A stretch of 64,000 nt of DNA, taken from the NCBI RefSeq assembly GCF_031348265.1, contig NZ_CP133771.1, positions 4,464,001 to 4,528,000 of the forward strand. Reading direction: 5' to 3'. Origin of the DNA: Streptomyces collinus (GTDB lineage Bacteria; Actinomycetota; Actinomycetes; Streptomycetales; Streptomycetaceae). Of this stretch, positions 9,492-17,276 are shown piece by piece. A model generated the notes under the pieces. The model searched no databases and was not told the origin of the DNA. It was given only the letters and a program-made list of their open reading frames with translations. The position numbers and the translations under genes were made by a program. Each line of letters begins with the position of its first letter. Positions within the stretch are counted from its first letter, which is position 1.

Positions 9492-9972
9492 GGGGCACCT
9501 CCTCCTTGGCTGCCGTCCTGTGTACTGCCCTGCGGGCCGCTTGCCGGGTACTGCTGGTACTGCTTACTGATCGTATCCACGCGCCGCCCGATCGGCTGGT
9601 TCCCCCTGTCGGCACCGCCGACGGTGTCGACGCATGACGAAGTTCCCTGTGGAGCTCCCCTTCGAACTCCTCCGGTGCTACTGCTGCGCGTATCCGCCTC
9701 GTGTATGCCTGACAAGGATCGTAGAGGCGGTGGAAGACCAGTGTCCCGCACCTGACTGTGGACCCCGACCCCCTCCTGCGGAGACGGCCGGTACCGGTAC
9801 GAGGTTGATACGTGAACCGGTACGCCTTGATACGTGGCAGGGACATCGAAGGTTCGGTGAGGCCTCTGCCTGCGGGGATAAGGGATGTGAACCCACCCCT
9901 TCCAGCGTGCTAATGTTCTGGGTGTCGGAAGGCGCCGACCCGCAAGGGGCAGACGCCCAGGACACACCCAAT
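9492..9972. other. 481-base intergenic region before tRNA-Leu
   Basis: Contains the presumed promoter of the minus-strand fhaA operon and, toward the right end, that of the tRNA. A TAATGT at 9911-9916 is a possible -10 for the tRNA with no convincing -35. Short open frames here lack ribosome binding sites and protein-like composition. Confidence 0.5.
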
Positions 9973-10059
9973 GCGCGGGTGGCGGAATAGGCAGACGCGC
10001 TGGATTCAGGTTCCAGTGCCCGCAAGGGCGTGGGGGTTCAACTCCCCCCTCGCGCACCA
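9973..10059 (+). tRNA. tRNA-Leu (anticodon CAG)
   Basis: 87 nucleotides, including an encoded CCA. The acceptor stem pairs GCGCGGG with CTCGCGC, with one G-U pair. The anticodon stem CTGGA/TCCAG encloses the loop TTCAGGT with anticodon CAG at 10007-10009. The T-arm has GGGGGTTCAACTCCCCC, and a long variable arm (GTGCCCGCAAGGGCG region) marks a class II tRNA such as Leu. It decodes CUG, a very common codon at this GC content. Confidence 0.97.
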
Positions 10060-10060
10060 T

Positions 10061-10111
10061 GAGACACGGGTCTCTGCAGGTGACGGAAGTCACCGCAGGG
10101 GCCCGTTTCTC
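10061..10111 (+). terminator. Long hairpin directly after tRNA-Leu
   Basis: Stem with GGTGAC/GTCACC around a GGAA loop, extended by CTGC/GCAG and ACGGG/CCCGT with small bulges. It begins two bases after the tRNA CCA end, which fits a transcription terminator. Confidence 0.7.
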
Positions 10112-10162
10112 GTTTCCGGGACTGTTGTGAAACATCACACAGGCCTACCAGGTCCTACGGCC

Positions 10163-10197
10163 GGCCCCGACGCGTGAGCTAACTCACGGACGGGGCC
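10163..10197. terminator. Bidirectional hairpin between tRNA-Leu and the SPL-family gene
   Basis: Near-perfect arms GGCCCCG..CG..GTGAG and CTCAC..CG..CGGGGCC around CTAA. It lies 46 bases beyond the minus-strand stop at 10243 and can serve that gene. Confidence 0.65.
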
Positions 10198-10242
10198 TGC
10201 CGTCGTCGGCGAGACGTCGGCGGCGGCGCTGTCCCCGGGGGT

Positions 10243-11418
10243 TCAGAAGGCGTAGCGCACGCGTAGCCAGGGCGCGTGGTGGTCGATCAGGGCGCGCAGG
10301 GTGTGCACGGCCTCCGCCTTGACCCCGTTGCGGTAGCGGATGTTCAGGGCGCCGTTCTCGGAGCGCTTGGCCTGCTGGAGCTCAGGCCGCCACAGCGCTT
10401 CCTCGGCTCGGGGATGCCAGCCGAGGTTGACCTCGTGCAGCTCCCGGTTGTGGGTGAGCATGATCACCTCCGCGGCGGCCTGCTGTTTCACCCGCGGGGG
10501 CAGGACGTCGTCGAGGTGGATGAGCAGCTCGGCCCAGGCGTCCTGCCAGCCGGGGCGGACGACCACGGGCGAGAGGTTGAAGTGCACTTCGTATCCCGCG
10601 TCCAGGAAGTCCGCCGCGGCGCCGATGCGCTCGGCGACGGGTGAGGTGCGCACGTCGAGCAGCCGGGCGTCGTCCGGCGGCATCAGCGAGAACCGGATGC
10701 GGGTGCGGCCGCGTGGGTCGAGGGCCAGCAGGCCGGGGTTGACGAACTTGGTGGCGAAGGACGCCTTGGCGGTGGGCCACTGCCGGAAGGCGTGCACGAG
10801 GTCGGCGGTGTTGTCGCAGATCAGGGCGTCGACCGAGCAGTCGCCGTTCTCGCCGATGTCGTACACCCACGCCTCGGGGTCGCACTGGTTCGGCTCGGGC
10901 TTGGGTCCCTGCCGTGCGATGTGCCTCGCGAGGTGGGCGATGATCCGGTCGATGTTGGTGAAGACGGTGATGGGGTTGGCGTATCCCTTGCGCCGGGGCA
11001 CGTAGCAGTAGGCGCAGGCCATGGCGCAGCCGTTGGAGGTGCCGGGGGCGATCCAGTCCGCCGAGCGGCCGTTGGGGCGTGTGGTGAGGGTCTTCTTCTC
11101 CCCCAGGACCAGCGTCTCTGCCTTGATGCGCGCCCAGCGCTCGATGTTGCCCTCGTTGCCGTGCAGCCCGGGGATGCGCCAGTGGGAGTCGACCATGGTC
11201 ACCTGCGCGTCGGGGAACCGGGCGCTGATCTGCCGTCCGCGCGGTGACGCTGCGGCCGCGGGCTCGGCGTAGATCTCCCGCACGGGCAGCAGCCGGCGGG
11301 CTGTGGCGGAGGTACGGAAGGACGAGTCCGTGCCGGGAGCGGCGGGGCCGGGGGCGAGGGCGTCGAGCCCGAACAGGGTGCCGGAGTCGTCGTCCGGGGC
11401 GCCGGACGGGTGGTGCAT
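10243..11418 (-). CDS. Radical SAM protein, spore photoproduct lyase family
   Basis: The cluster motif CAMACAYC (CxxxCxxC, around residues 135-142) would bind the 4Fe-4S cluster that cleaves S-adenosylmethionine, as in spore photoproduct lyase. Other family blocks are RRLLPVREIYAEP, VDSHWRIPGLHGNEGN, KTLTTRPNGRSADWI and PRRKGYANPI. The ATG at 11418 begins MHHPSGAPDDD; the longer in-frame start at 11568 adds a low-complexity Pro/Arg leader overlapping the regulatory region. Streptomyces carry this gene widely. Whether it repairs thymine photoproducts or modifies another substrate is not known to me. It is divergent from the first TetR gene of the hormone locus. Confidence 0.85.
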   Translation of the reverse strand: MHHPSGAPDDDSGTLFGLDALAPGPAAPGTDSSFRTSATARRLLPVREIYAEPAAAASPRGRQISARFPDAQVTMVDSHWRIPGLHGNEGNIERWARIKAETLVLGEKKTLTTRPNGRSADWIAPGTSNGCAMACAYCYVPRRKGYANPITVFTNIDRIIAHLARHIARQGPKPEPNQCDPEAWVYDIGENGDCSVDALICDNTADLVHAFRQWPTAKASFATKFVNPGLLALDPRGRTRIRFSLMPPDDARLLDVRTSPVAERIGAAADFLDAGYEVHFNLSPVVVRPGWQDAWAELLIHLDDVLPPRVKQQAAAEVIMLTHNRELHEVNLGWHPRAEEALWRPELQQAKRSENGALNIRYRNGVKAEAVHTLRALIDHHAPWLRVRYAF

Positions 11419-11733
11419 GAGTGCTCCCGTACGGATGCGATGCGTGCGAGGTGCGAGGTGCGAGGGGGGAGGTGCCGCCGGGCACCGGGAGGGGGCCTGG
11501 GTGGGTTGTGCGCTTGTTCCGACGGGTGGTGCCGTCGGAACCGGTGGGAGCTGAAGCGCCCGCGGCAACGGGGGCCGGCGTCGGGTGGTCGGGTGGTGAT
11601 CGCGGGGCGATCGGTGTGATCGTCTCGGTGGCCGCCTCGGGTTCAGCCTGGCGGCGGTGGCCTCCGTGGGCGGGCGGGCCTGATCTCCAGTCTACGAGCG
11701 CTCCGCCTGGTTCTTGAGTCGTCGGCGCGTTGT

Positions 11734-11758
11734 ATAAAAACCAGCGAGTTGGTTTCAT
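11734..11758. promoter_or_regulatory. ARE-like inverted repeat 1, upstream of the first receptor gene
   Basis: AAACCA at 11738-11743 and TGGTTT at 11750-11755 form an inverted repeat with a 6-base spacer inside an AT-rich stretch containing TATAAA. This resembles the autoregulatory elements bound by ArpA/ScbR-family repressors. It ends 36 bases before the GTG of the TetR gene at 11794, so a bound repressor would cover the promoter. Confidence 0.6.
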
Positions 11759-11793
11759 TGCGTCGCCATCAGAGCCCTGCAGGGGAGCCACGG

Positions 11794-12594
11794 GTGACCA
11801 AACAGGACCGGGCCGTCCGGACCCGTCTCGCGCTGATCCGGTCGGCGGCCGCACAGTTCGAGGCCCATGGGTACGTCCGGGCCGGCCTGGCGCGGATCAG
11901 CGCGGGAGCCGGCGTCAGCTCCGGTGCGCTGCACTTCCACTTCGCCGACAAGGCCGCCGTCGCCGAGGCCGTCGAGGATGCCGCCGCCCGGGCCTTGCGC
12001 GAGGCAGCGGTCCGTGGTCACGTCGGCGACGGCTGCGCCCTGCAGCGTCTCGTGGACGTCACGCACCACGTCGCCCGGCTGCTGTGCGCCGATGTCGTGG
12101 TGCGGGCGGGGCTGCGGCTGAACGTGGAAGGGGTCGCCGGTCGGGTGCGGGACCTGCGCCGGGAGTGGCGGGAGTGCGTGCAGGGGCTGCTGGCGGAGGC
12201 GGAGCGCAGGGGGGAACTCGCCGCCGGTGTGACGCCGCAGCGCACCAGCGCCGTCGTCCTCGCCGCCACGACCGGTATCGAGGTTCTGGCGCGCGAGGAT
12301 CACGAGTGGCTCGCGCGGCCTTCGCTGACCGACCTGTGGCAGTTGCTGCTGCCGTGCCTGGCGGCGCCTCGGCTGGCCGGGGTGGTGGATCCGGCGGGGA
12401 GCGGACCGGCGGAGAGCGGACCGGAGAGCGGACCGGCGGGGAGCGCACTGGCGGAGAGCGGACCGGTGGGGGGCCAGGCGGTGGGGGGTCAGCCGGTGGA
12501 AGGTCAACCGGCGGGGAGTGATCCGTTGGGGCGTGGGCCGGTGGTCCGGGACGGGCAGGCGGAGGCGGGCAGGGCGGGGCTCGCGCTGCGGTAG
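11794..12594 (+). CDS. TetR-family gamma-butyrolactone receptor-like regulator (first of two)
   Basis: The N-terminal helix-turn-helix reads RISAGAGVSSGALHFHF, the ArpA/ScbR pattern in the GALHFHF version often found in pseudo-receptors. The ligand domain keeps a tryptophan in REWRECVQGLL followed by AERRGEL, the position matching the ligand-contacting Trp of ArpA/CprB-type receptors. After residue 195 the protein runs into a Gly/Pro/Ser/Glu repeat tail (SGPAESGPES type) absent from typical receptors of 215-235 residues. The start is GTG at 11794 after AGGGGAG. It lies upstream of the P450 gene in the same direction. It may be a receptor or a pseudo-receptor that senses other ligands. Confidence 0.82.
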   Translation: MTKQDRAVRTRLALIRSAAAQFEAHGYVRAGLARISAGAGVSSGALHFHFADKAAVAEAVEDAAARALREAAVRGHVGDGCALQRLVDVTHHVARLLCADVVVRAGLRLNVEGVAGRVRDLRREWRECVQGLLAEAERRGELAAGVTPQRTSAVVLAATTGIEVLAREDHEWLARPSLTDLWQLLLPCLAAPRLAGVVDPAGSGPAESGPESGPAGSALAESGPVGGQAVGGQPVEGQPAGSDPLGRGPVVRDGQAEAGRAGLALR

Positions 12595-12633
12595 TCACCC
12601 GCCTTTGGCCGACAGCGGGTGAAGCTGTGGCCA

Positions 12634-12659
12634 AAACAAACCGGATGCCAAGTTTTTTC
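12634..12659. promoter_or_regulatory. ARE-like inverted repeat 2, upstream of the P450 gene
   Basis: AAACAAACCGG followed by a short spacer and CCAAGTTTTTT gives an imperfect inverted repeat of the ArpA-type operator shape. It lies 39 bases after the receptor stop and about 54 bases before the P450 ATG. The P450 could therefore have its own ligand-controlled promoter instead of relying on read-through. Confidence 0.5.
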
Positions 12660-12713
12660 CGCCCCCGGATCGCACGATGGTCCCCCAGCCTCTGGACCAA
12701 GGAGCGATGAGTC

Positions 12714-14069
12714 ATGGCACAGCAGGCCTGCCCCTTCCTGTCGGTCGACCCGTCCGGCCAGGATCTCTACGGCGAGATATCCCGCATCCGTGCCCAGGGC
12801 CCGGCCGTGGAAGTCGAACTCCCCGGCGGCGTACGGGCTTGGTGGATCACCGGCCTGGAGCTGAACAAGCGGCTCCTGGCCGGACCCGAGACGAGCAAGG
12901 ACGCCTTCCAGCACTGGCCGGCCTGGATCAACGGGGACATCTCCCGGACCTGGCCGCTCGCCATCTGGGTCTCGGTGCGCAACATGGTCACCGCCTACGG
13001 CTCCGACCACACCCGGCTGCGCAAGCCGATGGCCGCCGCCTTCACCAAGCGTCGCGTCGACGCGCTGCTGCCGCGTGTCCAGGACATCGTCGACCGGGCG
13101 CTGGACGCGCTGGAGCGGATCCCGGAGGGCGAAGTCGTCGACCTGCGGGCGGCGTTCGCGGCGCCCGTCCCGCACGAGGTGGTGTGCGAGCTCTTCGGCG
13201 TACCGCCCGGCCAGGACGGCCCCCGCGCGGCCCTCTACCGCATCATCAGCCGCTTCTTCGACACGGCGATCTCCCTGGAGGACGCCCAGGCCAACGCCGT
13301 CGACCTCTACGGCACGCTGACCGCGTTCCTCCAGCACAAGCGCGAGCACCCGGCCGACGACCTGACGACGGCGCTCATCGCCGCGCGCGACGAAGGGAGC
13401 CTCAGCGAACAGGAGTTGATGGACAATCTGATCCTGCTGCTCACCGCGGGCTTCGAGACGACCGTCAACCTCATCGACAACACCGTGCACAGCCTGCTCG
13501 CCCACCTCGACCAGCTAGACCTCGTCCGCTCCGGGCAGGTCAGTTGGGAGGACGCCCTGGAGGAGTCGCTGCGCTTCGAGGCTCCAGGAGCCATGTCGGG
13601 CCTGCGCTACGCCGTCGAGGACATCGAGATCGAACCGGGTCTGACCATCCCCAAGGGCGACCCGCTCGTGGTCTCCTTCGCCGGTGCCGGGCGCGACCCC
13701 GAGCGGCACGGGCCGGACGCCGAACGGTTCGACGTCACGCGCACAACCAGCCGCGACCACCTGTCCTTCGGCCACGGCGTGCACCACTGCCTGGGCCGGC
13801 CCCTCGCGATGGCCGAGGCGACCGTGGCCCTGACATCGCTGTTCACGCGCTTCCCGCGGCTGGCACTGGCCGATCCGGCGCATCCGCCGAAGCGGCTGCG
13901 GTCCATCATCTCCACCGGCCACGAGGAACTGCCGGTGCTGCTGCACGGCCGGGGCCCGGCGGGCCCGCGCCCGGAGGAGACGGATGCGGATGCGGAGGCG
14001 GATGTGGGGGCGGAGCCGAAGTTCCAGGCGGAGGCGGGGACCGAGGTCCAGGCGCAGGCGGAGGTCTAG
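12714..14069 (+). CDS. Cytochrome P450 of the hormone locus
   Basis: A heme monooxygenase. It shows the I-helix oxygen-binding motif AGFETTVN, the K-helix ExxR in EESLRFEAP, and the heme loop FGHGVHHCLGRPLA with the cysteine ligand. The core is about 410 residues, normal for bacterial class I P450s, and is followed by an Asp/Ala/Glu/Gln tail (residues about 415-451) of simple-repeat character. AAGGAG precedes the ATG at 12714. Its position between two receptor-type regulators and beside an AfsA-type synthase suggests oxidative tailoring of the signal, comparable to P450s near afsA homologues in other streptomycetes. The substrate is inferred, not shown. Confidence 0.9.
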   Translation: MAQQACPFLSVDPSGQDLYGEISRIRAQGPAVEVELPGGVRAWWITGLELNKRLLAGPETSKDAFQHWPAWINGDISRTWPLAIWVSVRNMVTAYGSDHTRLRKPMAAAFTKRRVDALLPRVQDIVDRALDALERIPEGEVVDLRAAFAAPVPHEVVCELFGVPPGQDGPRAALYRIISRFFDTAISLEDAQANAVDLYGTLTAFLQHKREHPADDLTTALIAARDEGSLSEQELMDNLILLLTAGFETTVNLIDNTVHSLLAHLDQLDLVRSGQVSWEDALEESLRFEAPGAMSGLRYAVEDIEIEPGLTIPKGDPLVVSFAGAGRDPERHGPDAERFDVTRTTSRDHLSFGHGVHHCLGRPLAMAEATVALTSLFTRFPRLALADPAHPPKRLRSIISTGHEELPVLLHGRGPAGPRPEETDADAEADVGAEPKFQAEAGTEVQAQAEV

Positions 14070-14085
14070 GCGCAGGCCGAGGCGG

Positions 14086-15009
14086 TCAGGAGACTTTCCG
14101 GCCGTCGAGGAACGCGCGGTACCAGGGCGCCGCGCGGCCGAACACGGTCGCGAAACCCTCACCGGGCGAGCAGTCGAGGCCTTTCCAGAACGCGTCGTCC
14201 ACGAACCAGTGGTCGACCGTGAGCATGCCGAGATGATGGAGGGCGAGCGGTGACCCGGCGGCCCGGTCGAGGGCGGTGGCGACGTCCACGGCCGCACCGC
14301 CGCCGGGCTCCCCCAGCTCCCGGGACACCGCGGCCAGCAAATCCGTGACCGCTACCGGCTCGGGGTGGCTGACGTGGTGCACACCGCCGCCGGGCGCGGG
14401 GGAGAGCGCGGCGGCCACCACCGCACGGCCCAGGTTGTCGACGTCGATCATCGACTGGAGCGCCCCGCAGCCGGTCAGGGTGGCCGACAGTTCCTTCATC
14501 AGCCACACCAGCCCGGGGATCACCCAGCGGTCGCCCTCGCCGTACACGAGGTGCGGGCGCAGCACCAGGCCGCCCGCGTCGAGGACGTACCGTTCGGCGG
14601 CGGCCCGGGTGCGGCTGGTGGGTGACGCCGGCGCGATCGGCGCCTCCCCGGGGCGTACGCCGCGGAAGGGGCCCCGGCCGAGGACGGCGGCCGTACTGAC
14701 GTACACGATCCGGCGCACTCCGGCGCGCACGGCCTCCTCGACCAGGGCACGGGTGCCGTGGTCGTTGACCGCCTGGACCGTCTCGGCGTCGCCGCCGATC
14801 TGTGTGGCGCAGTGCACCAGGACATCGGTGTCGGCGCAGACCCCGCGCAGGGAGGGAGGGGCGCAGAGGTCGCCGTGGACGTACTCGGGGCCGTGCGGCG
14901 CGTGCCGGGACAACAGGCGTACGTGGACGTCTGGTTGCCGCTGTGCCGCGGTGGCGACCCGGCTGCCGACGAAGCCGCTCGCGCCCGTGATCAGAACCTT
15001 GACCGTCAC
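14086..15009 (-). CDS. NAD-dependent epimerase/dehydratase-family reductase, coupled to the AfsA gene
   Basis: An extended short-chain dehydrogenase of 307 residues. It has the Rossmann motif TGASGFVG near the N-terminus, an NNAG-equivalent region (VHCATQ), STAAV, and downstream elements of the NAD-epimerase/3-beta-HSD type. The catalytic tyrosine of YxxxK is not obvious: RTRAAAERYV stands where it might be expected, so the chemistry is uncertain. The GTG at 15009 overlaps the AfsA-like stop in a GTGA quartet, which indicates translational coupling. Reductases or epimerases next to afsA homologues, as in the S. coelicolor scb region, act on the butyrolactone precursor; the same is inferred here. 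It converges on the P450 gene with a 16-base gap. Confidence 0.82.
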   Translation of the reverse strand: MTVKVLITGASGFVGSRVATAAQRQPDVHVRLLSRHAPHGPEYVHGDLCAPPSLRGVCADTDVLVHCATQIGGDAETVQAVNDHGTRALVEEAVRAGVRRIVYVSTAAVLGRGPFRGVRPGEAPIAPASPTSRTRAAAERYVLDAGGLVLRPHLVYGEGDRWVIPGLVWLMKELSATLTGCGALQSMIDVDNLGRAVVAAALSPAPGGGVHHVSHPEPVAVTDLLAAVSRELGEPGGGAAVDVATALDRAAGSPLALHHLGMLTVDHWFVDDAFWKGLDCSPGEGFATVFGRAAPWYRAFLDGRKVS

Positions 15010-16211
15010 GACAGGGACCGTACCCGCGCAGGCCGGGAGGAGGTCAGGCTCGCGGTGAAGACGGACGCGCCGTCCTGCCGCCCCGAGACCCGTACGGTCA
15101 CCTCCCCGGGACGCTCGTCGAAGACCTCGGTCTCGATCCGGCACGGGCTGTGCAGCTCCGCGTAGTGGGCGAAGTCGGCCTTCAGCGTGACCGGCAGGAA
15201 GGGGTGCAGGCCGGACGCGGCGGTCGCGGCCTGGCGGGCCGCCTCGAACAGGACCATGCCGGGCACGTGGTCGTTGGGCCGTGGGAAGAGGACCGGGTGG
15301 CCGGTGTCGACGCGCAGGTTCCAGACGCCGGGGCGGTCGGCGGGTGCCAGGACGACGTCCTCGGCGCGGGACCGTCCCGCGGCCCGTGGCGCTATGCCCG
15401 TGAGAAGGGGGACCGGTGTGTTCAGGGCGTTCAATCGGCCCGCCCGCAGGCGGCGGTAGGCGCGCGGTGGGGTGCAGCCGGTGCTTCCGGTGCCGCGGGC
15501 GACGAACCGTCCGGCGCGGCGGAACTCCATCGTCGTCCGCATGCTGCGCAGTCCGCGGCCGCGGCGGCGGATCTCGGAGCAGACGACGTCGAACTCGACC
15601 GGTTCGGCGGCGTCTGCCAGCAGCAGCGCGGCCGGGTCGACGCTGACCGTCAGGTCCCACATGACGAAGTGGGTGTCGGCAGGGGCGCCGAACTCGGCGT
15701 GTGCCAGCACCATCGAGGCCTGCCGCAACGTTTCGCCCACGATCATCGGGTCCTGGTGCCGGTCGTCGACCGGGCCGAAGAAGGGGTGGGCGGCCGGCCA
15801 GTGAGCGGTGAAGCGGAAACGGGTGTCGGAGATTCGGGTCCACCGGGCGGGGAAGACGTCCGTCTCGGTGGTGCGGTGGGCGAGCTCTGGGGTGACGGCG
15901 GTGACCGCGGTGACGGTGGTGACGGGCGAGTGGGGGGCGGGGCGGCCGGTGACGGGAGAGGGCGGCGCGGGGTCTTCGGGGGCGGTCGCCGAGGGCGCGG
16001 GTTTCTCGGGGGCGGTCGCTGAGGAGGCTGGTTCCTTGGGGACGGCCGCCGGGGGTGCGGGTTCCTCGGGGGCGGTGCCCGGGGGTGCCGTCTGCCGGGG
16101 GACGGTGGGGTGTGGCGGGTTCTCGACGGTCGTAGCGGTTCCGTTTGCCGGACGGCCCCCACGTCCGGTCTGATCCTCCGTGAGTGCGCTCAAATGCTCT
16201 GTCTGCGGCAT
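15006..16211 (-). CDS. AfsA-family gamma-butyrolactone/butenolide synthase
   Basis: AfsA enzymes condense a beta-ketoacyl chain with dihydroxyacetone phosphate, the committed step to A-factor-type hormones. Two tandem AfsA hot-dog repeats are visible. The first contains HPFFGPVDDRHQDP, ETLRQASMVLAHAEFG and FVMWDL; the second contains PNDHVPGMVLFEAARQA and ADFAHYAELHSPC. Each repeat keeps the E-x-x-R pair. The protein has 401 residues against about 300 for typical AfsA because of an N-terminal Pro/Ala/Glu-rich repeat region of roughly 100 residues. The ATG at 16211 lies 45 bases from ARE-like site 3, so repression by the divergent receptor is expected. Confidence 0.9.
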   Translation of the reverse strand: MPQTEHLSALTEDQTGRGGRPANGTATTVENPPHPTVPRQTAPPGTAPEEPAPPAAVPKEPASSATAPEKPAPSATAPEDPAPPSPVTGRPAPHSPVTTVTAVTAVTPELAHRTTETDVFPARWTRISDTRFRFTAHWPAAHPFFGPVDDRHQDPMIVGETLRQASMVLAHAEFGAPADTHFVMWDLTVSVDPAALLLADAAEPVEFDVVCSEIRRRGRGLRSMRTTMEFRRAGRFVARGTGSTGCTPPRAYRRLRAGRLNALNTPVPLLTGIAPRAAGRSRAEDVVLAPADRPGVWNLRVDTGHPVLFPRPNDHVPGMVLFEAARQAATAASGLHPFLPVTLKADFAHYAELHSPCRIETEVFDERPGEVTVRVSGRQDGASVFTASLTSSRPARVRSLS

Positions 16212-16256
16212 GAGAACCCCCAGGATCGGCTGCCTGGCCGCGATCGACGCTTGACT

Positions 16257-16285
16257 AAGATACGGACGAGCCGGTTTTTTTCAAA
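16257..16285. promoter_or_regulatory. ARE-like operator 3 between the AfsA gene and the second receptor gene
   Basis: GATACGGAC followed by GAGCCGGTTTTTTTC makes an imperfect inverted repeat shaped like ScbR/ArpA-family binding sites. It is in the 159-base divergent intergenic region, 46 bases from the synthase start and about 86 bases from the receptor start, so it could control both directions. Confidence 0.62.
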
Positions 16286-16370
16286 GGGTGAGCCAAGCCG
16301 CTGGGACAGGCCCTCGCGCCCTCGCCACACAGCGACTTCACAGGGATCGACCAAGCTCAGGAGGCACCCG

Positions 16371-17141
16371 ATGGCGCGACAGGAGCGCGCGATCCGCACC
16401 CGGCGGACCATCCTGGAGGCGGCAGCGGCCGTCTTCGACGAACGCGGCTACACCTCGGCGACCATCGGCGAGATCCTGGACCGGGCAGGCGTCACCAAGG
16501 GGGCGCTGTACTTCCACTTCGGCTCCAAGGAGGAGCTGGCGGTGGGGGTGTTCGAGGAGCAGCTCGCGATCGCGCTCCCGCCGCAGTCCAGCAAGCTGCA
16601 GGAACTCGTCGACTCCGGCCTGGTGATGGCCCGCCGGCTGCGGTCCGAACCGCTGGTGCGGGCCAGTGTGGGGCTCGCCCTCGACCAGGGGGCCATGGAC
16701 CTCGACCGCACCCCGGCCTTCCGGATGTGGATCGACCAGAACACGCAGTTGCTGACCGAGGCGAAGGAGCGCGGCGAACTGCTGCAGCACGTCGACGTGG
16801 CGGAGACGGCGGAGCTGCTCGTCGGCAGCTTCTCCGGGGTGCAGCTGCTGTCCCACCTGCGCTGCCAGCGGCAGGATCTGGAGCGCCGTGTCGTCGTGCT
16901 GTTCGAGCACTTCCTGCCCAGCATCACCGTGCCCGCGGTGCTGGCCCGGCTCGACATCTCGGTGGACCGGGCCGAGCGGCTGCTGGCGCAGGTGTGGAGG
17001 GAGGGGGAAGCGGCCGTGGCCGTGGAGGCCTCGGTGTCTTCGGCGCCTTCAGGGACTTCCGTGCCCTCCGTGCCTTCCGTGCCTTCCGTGCCCTCAGGGC
17101 CCTCTGGGCCTTCCGTGCCTTCAGTGCCTTCGGGGGCTTAG
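16371..17141 (+). CDS. TetR-family gamma-butyrolactone receptor (ArpA/ScbR type)
   Basis: Residues 8-55 carry the receptor-type helix-turn-helix: RRTILEAAAAVFDERGY, EILDRAGVTKGALYFHFGSKEEL. The ligand domain has FRMWIDQNTQLL, which places Trp at the position shown in ArpA to be needed for A-factor sensing, then AKERGELL. The recognisable domain ends near residue 215. It is followed by a Ser/Val/Pro repeat tail (SVPSVPSVPS), giving 256 residues in all. AGGAGG at 16359-16364 fixes the ATG at 16371. Divergent to the AfsA-type synthase, it is the best candidate for the hormone receptor of this locus. Confidence 0.9.
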   Translation: MARQERAIRTRRTILEAAAAVFDERGYTSATIGEILDRAGVTKGALYFHFGSKEELAVGVFEEQLAIALPPQSSKLQELVDSGLVMARRLRSEPLVRASVGLALDQGAMDLDRTPAFRMWIDQNTQLLTEAKERGELLQHVDVAETAELLVGSFSGVQLLSHLRCQRQDLERRVVVLFEHFLPSITVPAVLARLDISVDRAERLLAQVWREGEAAVAVEASVSSAPSGTSVPSVPSVPSVPSGPSGPSVPSVPSGA

Positions 17142-17276
17142 CGCGCCACCGCCGCGCGTGCCCGGCATGAGTTGTCCACTGCGGTGGAGTTGTCCACAGG
17201 GTCTGACGCGTTTCGGCCGCCGGTTGTACGGTCGGCACGAGTTGATGTTCGTGCGCGTGCGGGGGAGGCGGTTGGG

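Noticed and set aside
9634..9990. Small open frames between fhaA and tRNA-Leu
   Set aside because: They overlap the tRNA or promoter region, have no ribosome binding site, and show no protein-like composition or family motif.
12385..12594. Frameshift at the end of the first receptor gene
   Set aside because: The repeat tail stays in frame to a single stop and codon use remains GC-rich, so an expanded tail is simpler than a frameshift.
9973..17141. The hormone locus as a genomic island integrated at tRNA-Leu
   Set aside because: No integrase, excisionase or transposase is nearby and no copy of the tRNA 3' end was found at the far edge, so tRNA-mediated integration has no support here.
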